Source: Allomyces macrogynus ATCC 38327
Taxonomy: Eukaryota; Blastocladiomycota; Blastocladiomycetes; Blastocladiales; Blastocladiaceae
Direction of reading: 5' to 3'
NCBI GenBank assembly: GCA_000151295.1
Contig: GG745341.1
Location: forward strand, 1,257,137 to 1,321,136
Length of the DNA: 64,000 bases
Shown here piece by piece: positions 22,761-35,065 of this stretch. The notes below the pieces were generated by a model. It ran no database searches, had not been told where the DNA came from, and saw nothing but the letters and a program-made list of their open reading frames with translations. The position numbers and the translations under genes were made by a program. How positions within the stretch are numbered: the stretch's first letter is position 1; each line of letters starts with the position of its first letter.

Positions 22761-22829
22761 TGTGGCCACTTTGGCATGGATGAGGAATGCACCATTTGGC
22801 ATTGTGGTATATTTATTGATGATGTTACT

Positions 22830-22990
22830 GTGCGCCCAGCCTTGTCTCTCTGAAGTCAACAAAGCATGTGCAGTTTTCAGTGACCACAAGCTTGGAACAC
22901 TCAAAGAACCAGAAGTACTGCATGTTGGGACTAAAAGTTCACCAACCCGTGTGCACTCGCACTCCCATCAGTCCCATTGGTGGATCAATA
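22830..22990 (+). repeat. Dispersed repeat copy C2 (paired with 12087-12305)
   Basis: Shares the FSDHK-encoding block and the GTTCACCAACC block with the minus strand of 12.1-12.3 kb. It is CpG-poor compared with that copy. Confidence 0.5.
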
Positions 22991-24116
22991 TTGCATCAAT
23001 GGAATGTTAGGATGGCATCACAACAACCCTGCAGTGGGGCGTCATTTAACCTGGACGGCCTAAGCTGCAGCATCATTCCAGAAAAATTCCCACTGCAAGT
23101 GCAAGGCAGGATCTGGCACATGGAGTGGATTGTCATGGGCAAGTCAGGAACTGGAGAGTCAGGAATGTGTGCGACATTTGCCAAGCAAGGTTTGTCACAT
23201 TCAGTCTTGTAGATACCACAAGTTGCCCATCGCTCATTGCAAGTCGCAATCTATGCAAGCCAGGACATCATCCCATTTGGATTGACGTGGTAGTCTGTTA
23301 TCAACATGCCAAGGTGGTCTGTGGCTGTCCCCTTAGACAACCGATGTCCCTATAGTCTGTCAGCAGCAAAGCGCTAGCAGTCGCATCCAGCAATTAAAAC
23401 AAAATGCGTTGCGCGTCCCAACGATCCTTGCAGCACAACAGTCGAATTCCACGGAAATTTATCAATGGCGACAGTAGGTTTCGAACCTACGTACAACCAT
23501 GTTGCCACGATGAGAGACGATCAAACCGCGATGTCCCCCAGTTCTCCAAACGACTCAGAAGTTGTTGTGGCCAGTGACAGTGAAGTGCGAAATGGAGAGA
23601 TTGCTTGATCTGTTCATGTGCATCTCTCCCAGAATGATAATGCATGTCTGAAGCCCCTGCCAGCAAATGACTGGGCCAAAGGCGAGGAAGGCATGGGTTA
23701 TCAGAAGCAGTAGGGAGGGGCTCCAGAAGTGAAGCTTGCCAGGCGCGATGATGGCGAGACAGTATACACGAGTCTCACCTGACCTTGGTACTATCACTAG
23801 GTCACTTTTTGTCTCCTTTCCCTCCCTTGGCTCGTTCGGGACGCGTGCCGTACGACAAGCGGCCGTTCTCGACACAATCAGCCGCCAACAGCTGCAACCG
23901 CATAATCGACGCACCTGTCATCTCTGCGCGCGCGCCCCCGCACCGGCCTGCCCGCACTCACCGCATTCGACCCGCCGACGCGCTCCCTGCCTGATTCTCG
24001 AGCCTCCGTCGACGCACACACACGATCGCCGATTCGCACTGACCCGTCCCGACCACACGCGTTCCCGCGCCCTGCCCGCCAACCCGCACTCCGCCACGGC
24101 ACCCGTCGATTACATC
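22991..24116. other. Intergenic decayed DNA, then promoter of the NmrA-like gene
   Basis: 22991-23400 is TpG/CpA-rich without a gene. Near 23465-23545 (minus) lies a second T-arm-like string, GTAGG-TTCGAAA-CCTAC. From about 23820 the DNA becomes CpG-rich again and leads into the ATG at 24117, presumably as promoter and 5' UTR. Confidence 0.5.
23465..23545 (-). ncRNA. tRNA T-arm-like sequence
   Basis: Perfect 5-bp T-stem with loop TTCGAAA. The rest does not fold convincingly as a tRNA. It is probably a tRNA relic or the head of a short interspersed element. Confidence 0.3.
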
Positions 24117-25443
24117 ATGCCCACGTCGTCTGGCCGCTTCCACGCCGCGCAACTCGCGGCGGCGGCCGCCGCCAACATGGACCCAGCCATGGCTGCGTTC
24201 GAGGCCGCGAATCCGGGCGCTATGCACGATGGGCCCAAGCCCGTGATCGCCGTTGTTGGCGCCACCGGCGTTCGTTCTTGATCCCATTGGTACGCACTCG
24301 GGGTCCGCAAGGCTGACCCTGCTGGTGCACGTTTAGGTCCAAGGCGGCAGCGTCGTCTCGACGCTCATGCGCACGGGCCAGTGGACCGTACGCGCCCTCA
24401 CGCGCGACCCGCGGTCGGACCGTGCGCGCGAACTCGCGGGCAAAGGGATCGATGTCATCAAGTGCGATATCGATTTGCGCGAGGACTTGGAGGCTGCGTT
24501 TGATGGTGCGTCGCTCGATCGAGCGCTCGAGTACGCCTAGACTCGACTGACCCGCATGCACACGCGAGAATAGGTGCCGACGCGGTGTTTGCCATGACCA
24601 ACGTACGTGCGGATCTTACGCGAGGATTTCTCTGTCGTTGCGCGCGCGACTGACGCTCGTACTTGCAGTTCTGGGACATGATCACACTCGCGCGCGGCGA
24701 CATCAACTTCGAGTACCGCCAGGGCAAGCTCATGGTCGACGTGGCCAAGGCCAAGGGAGTCAAACACTTGATCTGGAGGTCCGTGATCCCTGTCTCCCCG
24801 TCGATCCGCGACCGGATCTTCCCAACTGACCCCCTTCCCCCCGTGTAGCTCTCTCCCGAACGTGCACGACATCTCGCACGGCAACTTGACGTGCATCCCG
24901 TCGACCAACAAGGCGCGCGTCGAGGCCTACATCCGGTCCATCAATCTCCCGTCGACCTTCGTCTACATTGGCATGTACATGGCCTCGCTGCAATCGCAAT
25001 TCGCACCGAAACGGCTCGCCGACGGGTCCTACGAATGGTCGACGCCAATTCGCGGCGACGTGCCGATCCCGCTCGCTGACCCGGAAAACGATCTCGGCGT
25101 GCTCGTCTACGAGCTACTCGCGCAGGAGCCACAGGGTAAACGCGTACCGCTGTTTTCGGCTTACTTGACACTCAACGATGTGGCCGCCGCGTTCTGCGAC
25201 GTGACAGGTTTGCGCGCGACGTATCGCCACGCGCCGCTGACACTTGAGGTGCGCCAGGCCGCCAAGGAACGCAACCCCGTGCAGTGCTCGTTGCACGGGA
25301 TGCTCGATTTTATCAACGAGTACGGGTACTATGGCGGCATGGACGAGGAGAAGGACGCTGACGGGCTGTGGAGCCCCGTGCCGCTCGAGTGGACGTCCTA
25401 CACGGACTTTTTGCGCAAGTCGACGCTGCGGCTCGAGAGCTGA
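24117..25443 (+). CDS. NmrA-like NAD(P)-binding protein
   Basis: Member of the atypical short-chain dehydrogenase family typified by Aspergillus NmrA and human HSCARG, which bind NAD(P) and mostly act as redox-sensing regulators rather than enzymes. Exons: 24117-24269, 24337-24505, 24574-24602, 24669-24778 and 24849-25443. Introns are 66-70 nt with donors GTTCGT, GTGCGT, GTACGT and GTCCGT. The dinucleotide motif VVGATGVQGGSV spans the first intron. Next come TVRALTRDPRSDRARELAGKG (broken here by no intron), GADAVFAMTN, a DVAKAKGVKHLIWSS segment and KARVEAYIRS, with FVYIGMYM after it. The catalytic Tyr-xxx-Lys of classical SDRs is replaced by the family-typical K. An Ala-rich N-terminal extension of about 45 residues precedes the domain. 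All joins keep frame. Confidence 0.87.
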
Positions 25444-25925
25444 GCGGCGCACAGTCGCGGAGGTGGGGGACCGTATGGCCTGCGGAGTCGGTGTCGGGTG
25501 GAAAGGGACTGGATGGTAGCCGACTTTTCGCGTGCTGGCAGCGTGGAGGAACGGAGTGAGCGAGAGTGAGTTTTAGCGAAGCTTGTTTGGTCCTGTGCGG
25601 CACGCACTACTTACGATATCTACATCATTTTCTGAAATCTTAACGCCAAAGAGACCGGACGCAAGTAGACGAGCTCAGGGCAAGACAGGACTGGCCCAAA
25701 CAAAGGCGGCGTTCGAATAAAATATCGGCACAAAAATCTTGGGCATGTATTGGTTACAGTCGGCAGCTGGACAAAAGACGCGATTTACACTTAAAGGACA
25801 AGCGGGCCTGACAAGCGGGCCAAGCCCGCAACGAAAGAAGCAACAGGTAGCGAGCCAAGACAAACAACAAAAACGACAAAAAGAATCGATCAAAACCGCA
25901 CGCCAAAAAGCAAGGAAATCGAGGT
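25444..25925. other. Convergent intergenic region between the NmrA-like gene and CCH1
   Basis: 482 nt between two stop codons on opposite strands, so it holds both 3' UTRs. A small GGGCC/GGCCC-rich inverted motif sits near 25803-25831. No gene is seen. Confidence 0.5.
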
Positions 25926-28900
25926 CTACATGTCCGGCGACGCGTTCGCATTCGCGGGCCGCGGCGGCGTATCGGGCGTGGCAATCACAGCCAAGCCGGC
26001 GGGCGCGGCGTTGTCGGCGGCGCGGGTGGGCGAGTCGGGGGTCACGACAAACGCCATCGGCCCGTCCATCGACGGTCGCGGCGAGCTCGGCGTCACGGTA
26101 AACGTCATTGGCGCGTCCATCGACGGCTGCGGCGAGCTCGAAGTCACGGTAAACGTCATCGGCGGCTCGTCTATTGCTCCTGCGGGCACGCCGAGCGCCG
26201 CCGCCGCAGCAGCAGGCGCGGGTTCGTCCACGGACCGCGGCAGCGATTCGGGGGTCACGGAAATAATCACCGGCTCGTCGATTGACCGTGGTGGCGAGTC
26301 CGGGGTCACCGAAATGATCACGGGTTCGTCGATCGTGTGCAGAGCCGAGTCCGGTGCCGCAGCCCGCGTCTCCACCGACCGCGCCGGCGAGTCGTCGACC
26401 GACTGCGCGGCCGTCGTCGCCGCCGAGCCGTCACTGACTTGCTGCGTCTGTGCCATTTCGAGCCGCCGCTGCGCCATGACTTCTTGCACGACCTTGCGGA
26501 ACCGCCACCGCTCCATGGCCGTGCGGAACAGGCCCGTGATCCGGCTGCGCGCGATCGTGCGGTTCACGACTTGCAGGTCGTGAATGCGCTGCATGTACTC
26601 ATCGAATCTGGCAAGGGTGAAAGGAACGCGGTGAGTCGCGGGGGCCGGCCTGTCGAACGGTGGGGAGAAGGTGGAGCACGTACGTCAAGTACTCTTGGAT
26701 CGGGATAACGTGCAGGCACAGCACGATCAGCGCATCGTGGAAGTGCAGCTTGTCGGCGCGGCACCGTGCGCGGAGGTCCTATAGTCGTTCAAGAGGCACG
26801 TCAGTCTCGTATCGCCGCCACTTCTCGAACTCGAGCAAAAATCAACGTACGTGATAGACAATGTTGAAGATGTTCCTCCGCGCGCGCAAGTCGACCTTGG
26901 TCACGGAAATCTCCTCCTGCACCGTAGCCACCGCCTGAATTGCGCCCATTTCCTGCACGAGCGCGCGCACCTTGTTCTTCAAGTTGGGCACGTGCAAGTG
27001 CGGGTCCGGATATAGCTGGAACTCGAACGGCGGGGGCAAGTGCCGCAAGAGCGCCGGAATCTGCGACGCCTTGATCGTGCCGACCCCGCGCGGGTCGAGC
27101 CGTTTCCACGCCTTGCGCAGTGCCTTGAGATCCGTGTCCGACACGCGCTGGTAGGTGTTGTCCGAGAAGAGCGTGTCGAAATGCTGCATGAGCGAGGCAA
27201 TGACCAAGTTGAGCAGGATGTAGCCCGAGACGACGAGGTACGAGACGGGCAGGATGTAGCTAGTGACGAAGAGCAACAGCTTCAGTTGAAAGAGCAGGAG
27301 GTGTGTGGATAGATGTGAAAGAGTGTGAAGTTGAACGTACGCCCAGTAACGCTTCCCGCAATCCGTGTCCAAGTCCGATGGCCCGTCCACAACGCACGCC
27401 GGGTACGAGTTGCGCCCGTCGGCCATGACCGACGGCCAGTCGTCACCTGTGAGCAGCCGGAAGAGCAGCAGCAGCGACAGCGGGAACGTGCGGAAGTTGG
27501 CGTCCGCCGAGAAACTCGTGCCGTATCGCACGAGCCCGAGCACCTCGGTGAAGACGAGCGAGTAGAATGCCAAGACAATGAGCAGGACGCAGAGAATCTG
27601 GCCGGTTTCCTTGAGCGAGGCGCTGGAGTGAAGCCAAAAGAGGTCAGTGTTCGCACGATTAAGCGATCGAGAATGACGAGATAACGAACCCAATCGTCTT
27701 GAACAGCGTGCTCAGCTGCCGCAACTTGCGCGCGATCCTGAGCGCATACCCAATCAGCACCAGCTTCTGCACGCGCCCGAGAATTGGGTTGTCGACAAAC
27801 AATTGCACGACCATGATCGTCAGCGCCGACGTGGTCACGAGCGCGTCAAACCAGTTCCAGTACGACCGGCGGAAAAACCCGTGCGGCCCGACCGACCCAA
27901 CACGCAGAGCCAAATCAGCCGCATAGATTACGGTCGTGATCAGGAACAGGTTCTCCTTGGTCACATCGAGCCACGCGGGCTCGCCATAATACTCGGAGCA
28001 AATCACGACCATGTGGCCGGCCATGATCGCCTTGATGGCTTTCCGCCACAGGCCGTCGCGGTACTTGAGCACGTTCTTGCACCACATCCCAAACTTGCCG
28101 CGCTTGCGCATCAGTCGCGGGCGCAGCGCGAGAATGCGCCGCTGCAGCTGGATCCACGACTTTTGCGGCGCCGTCAGGTAAGCCTGGCCCGACATTTCGT
28201 CGAGCGCACGCGCAATCACACCAATGAACAGATTGAGCGTGAAGAGCGACCCGACGAGCGCGTACGCGACAAAGAAGAACATGTTCCACCATGACGCCGC
28301 GGGCGCCGTGGCCGGCGACGATGCCGGCTGCATGCCGAGTCCAACAATCGCCTGTGCCTGCGCCATGAACGACGACCAGCCCTCGCGCGACGCCATGATG
28401 AACAGCGTCAGCATCGCGTTCGTGAGCGAGTCCCAGTTGTAGTCTTCGCGCGGGTTAGCCCAGACGCGCGGCGCGAGCACCGTGGCCTGGCCGAGCACGC
28501 CGGGTTGCAGGTACATGCCGACGCACTGGTCGCGCGTCGTGACCGACGTGTCGTTGCACGTGTACATGGCCCCTTGGAACAGGTAGACGCCGTAGACAGC
28601 GAACGGGACCATGACGAGGAGCGCGAATGTGGAGGCCTCGACGATCCGCGGCAGGCCGTAGATGAGCGTCGTGAAAATCGAGCGCACTTTCGTGAAATAC
28701 GAGATCACGCGCAACGGTCGCAGCGAGCGCATGAGCCGCAGCACGCCGACCGTGTCCTTGAATCCGACGAGCGTGCCAATCAAGTACGTCGCCATACTCA
28801 CGACGACAATGAAATCGAGCCAGTTCCACGGCTTCTTAAAGTACCGCCTTGGCCCATGCGCCGAAATCTTGGCCACAAACTCAAGCAGGAACACGACGAG

Positions 28901-31900
28901 CGTTGCCGCATCCAAGATGAAGAACATGCGTTCCTGGCGTTCAGCTACATCGGGCTTTTCACGCTGCAGCAACAATCGGTGCACGGGCGTATCGAGTGCC
29001 GCAATCACAATCGACCCAGTAATCGCGATCAGCACGAGCGTCTTGAACTGCCACGACCTCACCATCCTTTGCAGCATCTTGCGCACGCTGAACGACTTCT
29101 GTGAATCGGCCGCCGACTCGACGTACTTCCACCACTCGGCCTGCGAATCGTCGTCGCCGTCGTCGTCCTCGGCGGGAATGCGCGGGTGCGTCGCGTCTGA
29201 GTTGCGCCGCGGCCGTGGGCGCGACTTGCTGGGCGGGTTCATGACCGATTTCGCGAGCGCGTCCTTGCCGGACCTGCGCATAACGAGGGCGACGAGTCGC
29301 CGACCAAAGACGATCAGGTCGAGCCAAATCTCGCGCGCGGCTTGCTTGATATTCTTGATCGCGGCCTTAAACGGGTTCCACGCGGTCGGGTCCTCGTAGT
29401 TGCGCACTTGGTGCACGCGCTTCTCCTCCTCGGACAACTCGTACTCGTCGAGAACCTGGACAAACGAACACCACCAGGACGTGAGAAGACGAAACTCGGC
29501 AACGTGAAAGCAGCACGAGACCGAAACGTACCACAAAGACGAACAGGTTGACCACGACAAACGTGTACATCGAGAACACGGCGAGCGTGACGACCGCAAT
29601 CACGACATACGCGACCGCATCGTCGGGCCGTGCGGCCATCGACGACCACAACTGCTCCGTCCAGTTATCGCCCGTGAGCAGCACAAACGTCGAGAGCAGT
29701 GCGCCGGGGAATGTATCGTAGTGCAACCACGGGTTCGTTTCCGACACGTATTTCCCGCCGAGCAACTGCATCAGGAACGCCGACACGGCGAGCAACGTCA
29801 TGAGCATGAACAGCGCGACCGTAGCCACACCGAAAAACTGGTTGGTGCCCTTGAACAACTTGCGCAGCGCCGACGACGTGACGAGTTTGTTGGTTCGCGC
29901 GAGCTGGAACCCCGTGAGGTACTTGTTGAACGGAACAAAGAGCAGCGGGACCGTGATGAGCAGGAGCAACGTGTCGACCGGGTGCCGCACAAAGAACGAC
30001 CGCCACGACGGCCATTTGAGCCGCGACAGACCCAGGTCGAGCGCAAAGAAGAGCGTATACACGATCTCGAACGCCGGCAGTGACAGGGCCGGACCCCACT
30101 TGACGGCATGCATGCCGCGCACCGCGAGATACACCGAGTTCATGCCAAGAAACAGCACCTTCCACGCCCACATCGTCTTGACTTCCTTGCGCCGCACCTT
30201 ATCGATCCAGACACGCCACCGGGACGGCGGCGCCGGCTGGAGTCCGTGCGGGATTCCACTCGGAGGCGGGGTCAGCGCGGACGACGGCGTCAGCGAACTC
30301 TTCGACGGCTGCCGCCGCGGCAAAGTCGATCCGCGGCGACTCGGCGCGAACGTGGACCCGCGACGGCTCCCGTCGTGCCCGGCGCCGGAGTCGGTGACGA
30401 CTGAGTTGAACGTGAGCCCAATGTGCTTGCCAAACCCTTGACGCTTGATCGGCTCCTGCGCCTGCGGCGCGACCACGGGTTTCTTGTTGGCGGCCGCGGC
30501 CTGCTTGGCGAGCTGTTCGCGGCGCTGCGCGGCGAACTGCGCTTTCCGGCGCGCTTCCTTGAACTCGGCGTGGACGAGGACAAACGTCTCGGTGATGACG
30601 GCGGCAAAGAGTTGGATCAGCAGGAACCCGAGCACGATGATGAGCAGGACAAAGAAGAGCGCGGCGCCCTCCGACATTTCGCCGTCTTGCGTGCCGTACA
30701 GGAACTAGGCGACAGAAAGGGGTATGAGACGGTGAACACCTCCTCTTATCCTCCAAGCCGAAAAGAAGCCGTACCTCGGACCAGTTCTCGAGCGAGACGA
30801 TTGTGAACACGACCAGCAAACTCGACCAAATCGAATCAAACGAGGCGAACCCGGCGTGCGGGTTCGGCTGGTTCGCGACACACAGCTGCGGCCGCGGGCA
30901 GATATACCCCTTGGTATCGACCGCATCCGACCCGAGCGGCGTAAGTTTGACCCCGTCCAAGAATGGGTGCTCGTACCCGCCGCAATACTGCGTCGGCGTA
31001 ATCCCCACGAGCGACCCGTCCGGGTGCGGCACCATACAATGCCGGTGGAACGTGCCCTTGAACGTCAAGACGCCCGTTATCGCGCCAATCAGGAAAAAGT
31101 AGCCCACAAAGTAGAACACGTTGAGCAGCATGCTGCGCGAGACCGCGAGCGTCTTGACAATCACCGAGGTCCCCGGCGTCAGCGAGAGAAGCCGGAACAC
31201 GCGAAGTGCCGCCATCCCGCGGAAGATCCACAGCGGGCCGCCGGTCGTTGGCCACAGGTCGAGAGTGCCGCCCAGCAGGTACAGCCAGAACCCAAGCACC
31301 GAAATGAAATCGAGCACGTGCATCGGCGTGTGCAAGACAGGACGCTGCAGGCACCGCACGCCGCCGCGCTCAGCGGCCACGGCCGCGCGGTAGTCGTCCA
31401 TGGGCGCGAGCGAGAAGACGGGGCGGTCACCGCGCTTGGGATCGGTCAGGACGGGGGTCGAGTCGTCGAGCAGGCCGTCGGGCACGGTGCGGGTGGCGAG
31501 TGTCGCGCGCGTCGGCAGCGGGTCGGGCAGAATGGCGCCGAACGCGATGATTTTCGCGAGCATTTCGAGCGTGAGCAGGGCGAACAGCGGCACCCAGAAA
31601 ATTTCGTGCGACGACGTGAAGAGCGTAAACGTGTCGGACTCGCCGGGCTCCCAGGACCGTACCGCCATGGCGCACCAGTGCGCGAAAATGCACACGGTCG
31701 CAATCGTTTTTTGGGCCCTAGATTCGAATGCGATTCAGTCAATCACGTCGACGAATATGAACGATTGATGGGAAAGGAATCAACATACCGGTGCTGCACC
31801 ATTTGCACGCACGCGTGCCGTATCCGCGCCGTTGGCGGGAACAGCCACAACGACCGGCCCGTGAGCACCCAGTCCTGGACAATGACGGCTGGCCGGGGCT

Positions 31901-33275
31901 CGCGTTTCGATTTCCTCTTCCACAGCAGCACCATGCGCGACGTCAGGCCCTCCCCTTTCTCAATGCCCGAATCCCCGCTCTTTTCGACAAGCGGCTCCGT
32001 GGAACCGGGCCTCTCGACCGGATCCGAGACGCTGTTGCTACTGCCCCCATCGACGATTGTCGCAGCTGAATCCTGGGCCTCCTCGGTGACGGCGGTCGGG
32101 ACGGGCTGCAGCGCGAGGACCGCGCGCGTATGGTCGATGTGGTCGCCCATAATACGGTCACACAGGTTATTCCACATGTCGAAGAGCGTAAACGCAGCCG
32201 ACTTGAGCAGCGGCACAGGCGCCGGGAAGTCGAGCAACGACGTGGGTGCGTTCGTCGGGTCGGCGGACATAGATTCCGGCAAAAGCGGCGTCGCCGGACC
32301 GAGATCTGGGGCATTCGGGTCGAGCTTCTCCATGGACGTGATCAGCCCCGCGCGCGACGGGGACAATGGCGGGTCCATCCCATCGGCCGCGCCCGTATCG
32401 AGCATCCCGGCGTGCGCGCCGAGGACCTGCTGGTCAGCGATCATGGCGTCAACGGCGTCGCGGAACGTGACGACCGTGCGTGCCGCCTCGACGTCGAGCA
32501 AATCTGCGCCGAGCGGCGCGGCCGCGACGAGCTCGTTGTACTCCAAATCGACCTCGGGCAATTCCGTGAGAGTCTCGTGGTTGAGGAAATGGTTGGCAGC
32601 GGTCATCATCGACCGCGAAAACGCGGACCGGCCCGTGGCCATAGTCAGCGCGAGCGACCGCGCGTCGACGGCGCCATCGAGCGGAGTCAGGCCCGCAAAT
32701 GACCGTGCATCGACCGGCAGCAAGCCGTTTGGGAACCGCGTCGTGAGCCGCGACCGAATGGACGATTTGCGCACGGCCGTCGGCATCACGTACTGCGCGG
32801 CCACGGGCGCGCGTGGCGCCGGGGCCGCGACAATGTCGGCGTCCTCGTCGTTCTCGTCTTGCTCGGCGATGGGTTGCGCTGAGAGTGCCGGCGCATAGTG
32901 CAGGTGTGGGTGCGGGTGCGGGTTGTGATGGTGCGTGGAGGAGGCAGCGGCAGCGCCGGGAGTTGGGCTCGTTGGGCGCGACGGACTGCTGCCGCGGCTG
33001 CTTGGGCCCGTCGGACTAGTAGACCGCGAGACGGTCGGCGCTGGCGCGGCAACGGCCACGTCCGGGACGAACAGGCGTGATGGGCCGGCCGAAGAAGGCG
33101 ACCCAGGGACCATGAGACGGAACGAGGCGGGTGGACTGCGGTTGGTGTCGAGCCGAAGAGCTGCAGGCGACGCCGACGAGTCGGGGACGTGGAGAAGGAA
33201 TGCGGGCGAGACATCGCCGTCATCGTCGCCGCTGCTGCTGCTTGCTCTCGGGGCGTCACGGCGTGGCCCGGACAT
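25926..33275 (-). CDS. CCH1: Cch1-type voltage-gated calcium channel alpha subunit
   Basis: Plasma-membrane Ca2+ channel of the high-affinity Cch1-Mid1 system. Exons (minus): 33275-31789, 31717-30775, 30704-29532, 29455-27690, 27622-26851, 26778-26684 and 26607-25926; 6918 nt, 2305 aa, phase-checked. The four repeats appear in order with pore loops I SLENW (about 30790), II TGDNW (about 29660), III SREGW (about 28385) and IV TGDDW (about 27440), giving selectivity-filter residues E-D-E-D. Arg/Lys-rich S4 helices are clear in I (FRGMAALRVFRLL), III (LRLMRSLRPLRV) and IV (GYALRIARKLRQL). S4 of II is poor in charge. Repeat IV S6 is followed by an EF-hand-like stretch (DLKALRKAWKRLDPRG). Both termini and the I-II linker are long and Ser/Pro-rich. 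A 57-nt in-frame segment near 27290-27345 could be a further intron. The start ATG is the first in frame. Confidence 0.93.
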
Positions 33276-34434
33276 GATGATGCGGGTTGGAGCGACAAAA
33301 GCCAAATTTGGCGCGCAGCGAGGTCGATGGAGGCGCGGACAAGCACAACGTGCGCGAAGAGTGCGACGCGAGGCGAGAGCGCGGGTGTTTCACCGCGGGG
33401 AAGGGGGGGGATGCGGGCCGCGGGTGTAGGTCGATCGAAGTCGGTCCAAGCTGGCAGTGCGGGCCGCGGTGGCCGGCACGAGCACGCAGGAGCGCGTTTG
33501 CTTTGCGGGCCGAGTGCCGTAAGTCGCGGCGGCAGCGGGCCGTCGATGGGCAGTTGCGGGCCTCTCCCTTGCAGTCGATTTGGGGAGGTTCACGACGACG
33601 AAGCGGCCGCATGACCGACCGGCCCGCGACGAAGAGCGGTTGTCAAGCTTGACGAGGGCCGCGATTGGACCCGCGCCGAAAACGTTGCGCGCCACATCAC
33701 CGGGCCCACGCCATACGCGGCGCACAGCGACAACCGCGCGCGCGTGTGGCGTGGCCCGGCGCCGCGTGGCGCGTGCGTGGCTTTCGGCGTCCCCCCTTGC
33801 TTCTCGAAGCTCGGCGCAGACAGATGCAGAACGTTCCACGCGCCGTTCCCACTCGTCTGAACGCGTCTCGCCGGCGTCCCTTGGCTGTCCCTTCGCATCC
33901 CATCGTCGCGTCCATGACTGTCAATGGTGACTGTCAAAGGTGACTGTCAATGGCACGCGCTGCGGCGGCCCGCATTAATCGACCCGCGCTGTGTTACCGC
34001 GCGCGACACGACCGGCAGCAATTTGCGCGCCGATCCGCTGCAAACGTGCTCTGGCTGGGCCAGGCCCTGCATGCGTGACATTCCACCTCAACGCGATCCC
34101 ATACCGAGCAAACGCACGCCAAACCGCCAACGACTGTCCACCACCTGTCCAAGAGCCCGTCGACGATCCCGACCCGCGACAGCCATCATCGTGGTTGCGC
34201 GTGATCATGTTCCTCCACACCCAACTCGACACTACGCAACATCCATCCACCATCTGCGCTGCGAGAGCAACACCCCGAAGTTGAGCGTGCAAAAACGTCA
34301 GAACGTCCTCGCTCCTAAATGCCTTACCTTAAGAAAGGGGGTGCCTTTTCTGAGCAAAGATTGCCATCACCGCCATGACAACACCAGCGAAAGTCATGAG
34401 CGATCCAAGGAGCGCAAGCGACTGACGAATTGGC
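33276..34434. other. Region upstream of CCH1
   Basis: CpG-rich to about 34300 with many short overlapping frames in all directions but none with a recognisable product. It presumably includes the CCH1 promoter (read leftward). No gene is supported. Confidence 0.5.
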
Positions 34435-34585
34435 GAAGAAGACTGTTTGAGCACGGCCGCGTTTCCGCCAAATCATGAGGCCCGATGCGCCCACACAAAA
34501 CAGCCAAACAATCGGACACCATGACGCGAGGCAAAATGGTGCCAGTGAAATGCATTTCGGATCAATGTTGTGAGCATGCAAAACG
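34435..34585 (-). pseudogene. Decayed fragment of a PRA1-like last exon
   Basis: On the minus strand it reads ...VWLFCVGASGLMI, matching TVFWIVGASGLVIGG in the last exon of the intact PRA1 gene 0.6 kb away. The nucleotides align by eye (GAGCACGGCCGCGTTTCCGCC against GAGCATGGCCGCGTGCCCGCC). Downstream frame breaks remove the C-terminus. Weaker resemblance to earlier PRA1 exons may extend to about 34680. Confidence 0.6.
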
Positions 34586-35065
34586 CAAGTGTTTCCTCGC
34601 CCAACAGCTGTTCTTGTTCATCCTCATGGCACTTGGCCAGAAGCTGGAGTAGACACTGACAGAGTTCACACTCCTTTTGATGGTCGCTCCCACGTTCGAA
34701 AGTCTCCCAGGGGCAAAAAGAAGGAACAGGGGCGACGAATGAACCTCAGTGACAGCGCCCTCACTGGTCCTCACCACCATGTTTGCTGTCTCCTCGACAA
34801 ACGCTAATCAAAATGGCGATTGTGATGGGCTCGATGCCATGATGGAGACATTCATGCTTGTTCGAGCCAGAAGCGCACCTGTATGAAGACGCAGAGCCCA
34901 ACGGAAATGCCAACATTGCAACAAGACGCTGGTGGAAGCATGGTCCATTTCCGGCGCGCAGAGCCTTTGCACGCCCGTCTGCCGCAAATTAACTGGCCTG
35001 ACCCCTCGCACAGATTCCTGTAAGGCATCGAAATCCATTCCGTACTCCCCGGCCCCAACCTCGGT
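34586..35065. other. Intergenic DNA between the PRA1 fragment and PRA1
   Basis: Mixed composition with short frames only. It may contain further decayed PRA1-related exons, but I could not align them with confidence. Confidence 0.4.

Noticed and set aside
30856..32898. 680-codon open frame on the plus strand
   Set aside because: Exactly antisense to CCH1 exons. Arg/Gly/Ala-rich with no domain; GC-rich third positions open the opposite strand.
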